Of a stretch of 6,445 nt of DNA, positions 4,694 to 6,445 are shown one piece after another. The stretch is from an uncultured Bacillota bacterium (GTDB lineage: Bacteria > Bacillota_I > Bacilli_A > RFN20 > CAG-826). Made by a program: the position numbers and the translations under genes. Every line of letters begins with the position of its first letter. Positions within the stretch are counted from its first letter, which is position 1. The notes below the pieces were generated by a model that did not search any database, had not been told where the DNA came from, and was given only the letters and a program-made list of their open reading frames with translations. The DNA lies in NCBI GenBank assembly GCA_949298295.1, contig CASFWS010000059.1, positions 1-6,445 on the forward strand. The letters run 5' to 3'.

Positions 4694-6445
4694 TGCTCGC
4701 TCCTAATGGCTTTGGCAGGGTCTTTCTTTGCGGCCAGGCGGGAAGGCACGAAGCCGGCAAGAAGGGCCAAGACGATAGCGGAAGCGACGAGAGCTAGGGC
4801 GATCCACGGCGAGAGAACTGCCATGTCCGGCAAAGATATGACCGAGGAGAAAAGGCTCCTTACGATGGCGTTGAGGGGGATGCTCAATAAATAGGCGAGC
4901 AAAACCCCCAAAAGGCCAGCGATGCCCCCGACGAGAAAGCACTCCGTTTCAAAGAGGGTCGACACGTCTCGCTTTCGGGCCCCACAGGCTCTAAGTATGC
5001 CGATTTCCCTTGTCCTTTCAAGGACGGAGACGTAAGTGATGACCGCCATCATGAGCGAGGAGACGACAAGCGAAATAGAGGCGAATATCACCAAGACGAC
5101 CGAGATGATTGTAACGAGGCTCGCAAGGCTTTCGGTGAAGTCGCCCATCGCGTCGATGAACGTCACCTGCTCGCTCGCGGGCCGTCCCTCGTTATAGGCC
5201 TCGAGATAACTCGTAAGCTCGCCCTTGTTCACGAGGGAGGACGGAAAGATGAGAATCGAGGTAACGAGGGAATAAGCCTCGGAATAGGCAATGACGTCCA
5301 TTGCGTCGATTGCCTCGGCGTCCGGGGTGAAGAAGGACGAAGAAAGGAACGTTCTAAGGAGCGCCGGGAGGTTGGTAACGTCCCCGGCAAGGATCGGATC
5401 GACGAGGGCGGCGACCTCGTCTTCCTGATAATCGGTCCCGACCCTTCGGGAGTAGGCAAGCATCCCATAGGGGGTCAGGAGGTCGGGATTTTGAATGCTC
5501 GAGCCGGAAATGTAGCTCTCGTAGGTAAAGAAGCTCCGGTAGGCGAGAAGGTCGCTTAGCTTATCGACGACGCTCGAGAGACTCGAAGCCGTCATCCCGG
5601 ACGCGAAGTCGCCAAGGGTGTCGAAAAAGGATTGAAGGGCTTCCAAGCCGTCTTCCCCGTCGTAGTTCCTTTCCGGAACGTACCAATAGCTTCCCTGCCG
5701 CTCCCTCATGTCGGCTATGGCTTCGTTGTCTTCTTCGAGGAACATGTCTTCGAGGCTCGGAAGGTAGCCGATGGAAGAGGGCATCGTCGTGATGAGGCTG
5801 TTCCGGCTGGGCCGAACGACTCCAACGATGCGGAGCTCGATCGGGTTATGGCTATCGTCGAAGTAAAACTCTTTGTAGGACTCGCTGGTGTTTCCAGGGG
5901 CAACATAGGCCTCGAGCTCCTTGTCGACGACGCCGGAAGAAGTAACTTCGAAGCGACCATTTACGGCATCGTAGCCCACCTTCACGTCGTCATAGGCCCG
6001 GACGCTATAGGAGAGCTCCGGTTGGCTCCCATAGAAATCCTTCCGCAAATACGCCTTATAAACTTTCTTTTCGAAGAGATCGGCAAAGGAAACGGCGTCC
6101 CCGCCCTCTGCCGAGCTGTCCACAATTCCGAGGGATTGAAGGGTGGAATAATCGACTTGGTTGTAACGGTCGACGATGAGAACGAGATCGGTGGGCTTGC
6201 TCGGATAAGAGCCGTATATGAGGTCATATTGGCCCGAGGGGTCCTCGGCTGTCCCAAGGCCGTAAAGGGGATGGAAGACGCTTGTCGGAAGCGAGGAAGC
6301 CGAGGTGACCATCGACGTGATGGAGCCGACCGCGGCACTCGAGGCCTGGTCAAGGACGAAGAACGAAGCGTTCGGGTCATTCGGATCGACGGTCGAGGAG
6401 GTAATGATGTTGAAGTTCATGTTCTCCCGCTGAACGATGACGTCG
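4690..6445 (-). CDS. ABC transporter permease, FtsX/MacB type, C-terminal part, partial at its N-terminus
   Basis: The frame is open to the right edge. The Met at 6418-6420 is probably internal, because readable codons (DVIVQREN) precede it and the first membrane segment expected at the N-terminus of such permeases is absent. Residues are numbered from that Met. Residues 1 to about 430 form a large, Ser/Asp/Tyr-rich domain without membrane spans, expected outside the membrane. Then come an FtsX domain with three TM segments (about 433-463, 494-516, 536-559), the cytoplasmic loop YVSVLERTREIGILRACGAR (463-482), and the terminal motif PSRLAAKKDPAKAIR (559-573), typical of FtsX permeases. The stretch IFPSSLVNKGELTSYLEAYN (391-410) ahead of the first TM resembles large Bacillota ABC proteins in which an ATPase domain is fused at the N-terminus; that domain would lie beyond 6445. 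Substrate unknown: relatives move peptides, lipids or antibiotics, or act mechanically on envelope enzymes. It is followed, with a 4-base overlap, by the P-type ATPase gene. Confidence 0.9.
   Translation of the reverse strand, partial: DVIVQRENMNFNIITSSTVDPNDPNASFFVLDQASSAAVGSITSMVTSASSLPTSVFHPLYGLGTAEDPSGQYDLIYGSYPSKPTDLVLIVDRYNQVDYSTLQSLGIVDSSAEGGDAVSFADLFEKKVYKAYLRKDFYGSQPELSYSVRAYDDVKVGYDAVNGRFEVTSSGVVDKELEAYVAPGNTSESYKEFYFDDSHNPIELRIVGVVRPSRNSLITTMPSSIGYLPSLEDMFLEEDNEAIADMRERQGSYWYVPERNYDGEDGLEALQSFFDTLGDFASGMTASSLSSVVDKLSDLLAYRSFFTYESYISGSSIQNPDLLTPYGMLAYSRRVGTDYQEDEVAALVDPILAGDVTNLPALLRTFLSSSFFTPDAEAIDAMDVIAYSEAYSLVTSILIFPSSLVNKGELTSYLEAYNEGRPASEQVTFIDAMGDFTESLASLVTIISVVLVIFASISLVVSSLMMAVITYVSVLERTREIGILRACGARKRDVSTLFETECFLVGGIAGLLGVLLAYLLSIPLNAIVRSLFSSVISLPDMAVLSPWIALALVASAIVLALLAGFVPSRLAAKKDPAKAIRSEQ
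4700..4704 (-). promoter_or_regulatory. Ribosome binding site of the P-type ATPase gene
   Basis: AGGAG on the minus strand, 6 bases from the ATG at 4691-4693 and inside the last codons of the permease gene. Together with the ATGA stop/start overlap it fixes the ATPase start and implies coupled translation of permease and pump. Confidence 0.75.

Noticed and set aside
6418..6420. ATG taken as the true start of the ABC permease (GGGAG lies just upstream)
   Set aside because: The frame is open upstream to the edge, and starting here would leave out the N-terminal membrane segment that this permease type needs, so the gene is treated as partial.

Overview
This window reads as a piece of a Bacillota (Firmicutes) chromosome, possibly from the Bacilli/Erysipelotrichia side of the phylum. 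Strong AGGAGG-type ribosome binding sites, a Bacillota-style FtsX/ABC permease, a CtpE-like P-type ATPase and a DhaS-like TetR regulator all point that way. Base composition looks slightly GC-rich by eye. The lineage call is an inference from family resemblance, not from a marker gene.

All five genes lie on the minus strand, so the window is read from right to left. From 6445 down to 752 there is one tightly packed cluster. It begins with the C-terminal part of a large ABC transporter permease (FtsX/MacB type), which enters from outside the window. Next comes a full-length P-type cation ATPase whose start codon overlaps the permease stop (ATGA). Then comes pseudouridine-5'-phosphate glycosidase (psuG), overlapping the ATPase end by 22 bases, and a TetR-family regulator that starts 4 bases after psuG stops. 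The spacing indicates one transcript with translational coupling. The functions (export or membrane-protein transport, cation pumping, salvage of modified nucleosides, regulation) do not form an obvious single pathway.

An intergenic region of about 180 bases (570-751) follows. It holds a consensus -10 box, two overlapping short palindromes just downstream of it, and a perfect 16-bp GC palindrome just before a strong ribosome binding site. The last gene (569 to 1, running off the left edge) is a polytopic membrane protein. It has the layout of the M50/site-2-protease-like family, with a second-site NDG motif, but the first histidine of HExxH is replaced by leucine, so it may be a pseudoprotease.

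The most interesting parts are this degenerate membrane protease and the palindrome-rich leader in front of it, which sits directly after a TetR gene and could be that regulator's target. No RNA genes, CRISPR arrays, insertion sequences or phage genes were seen.
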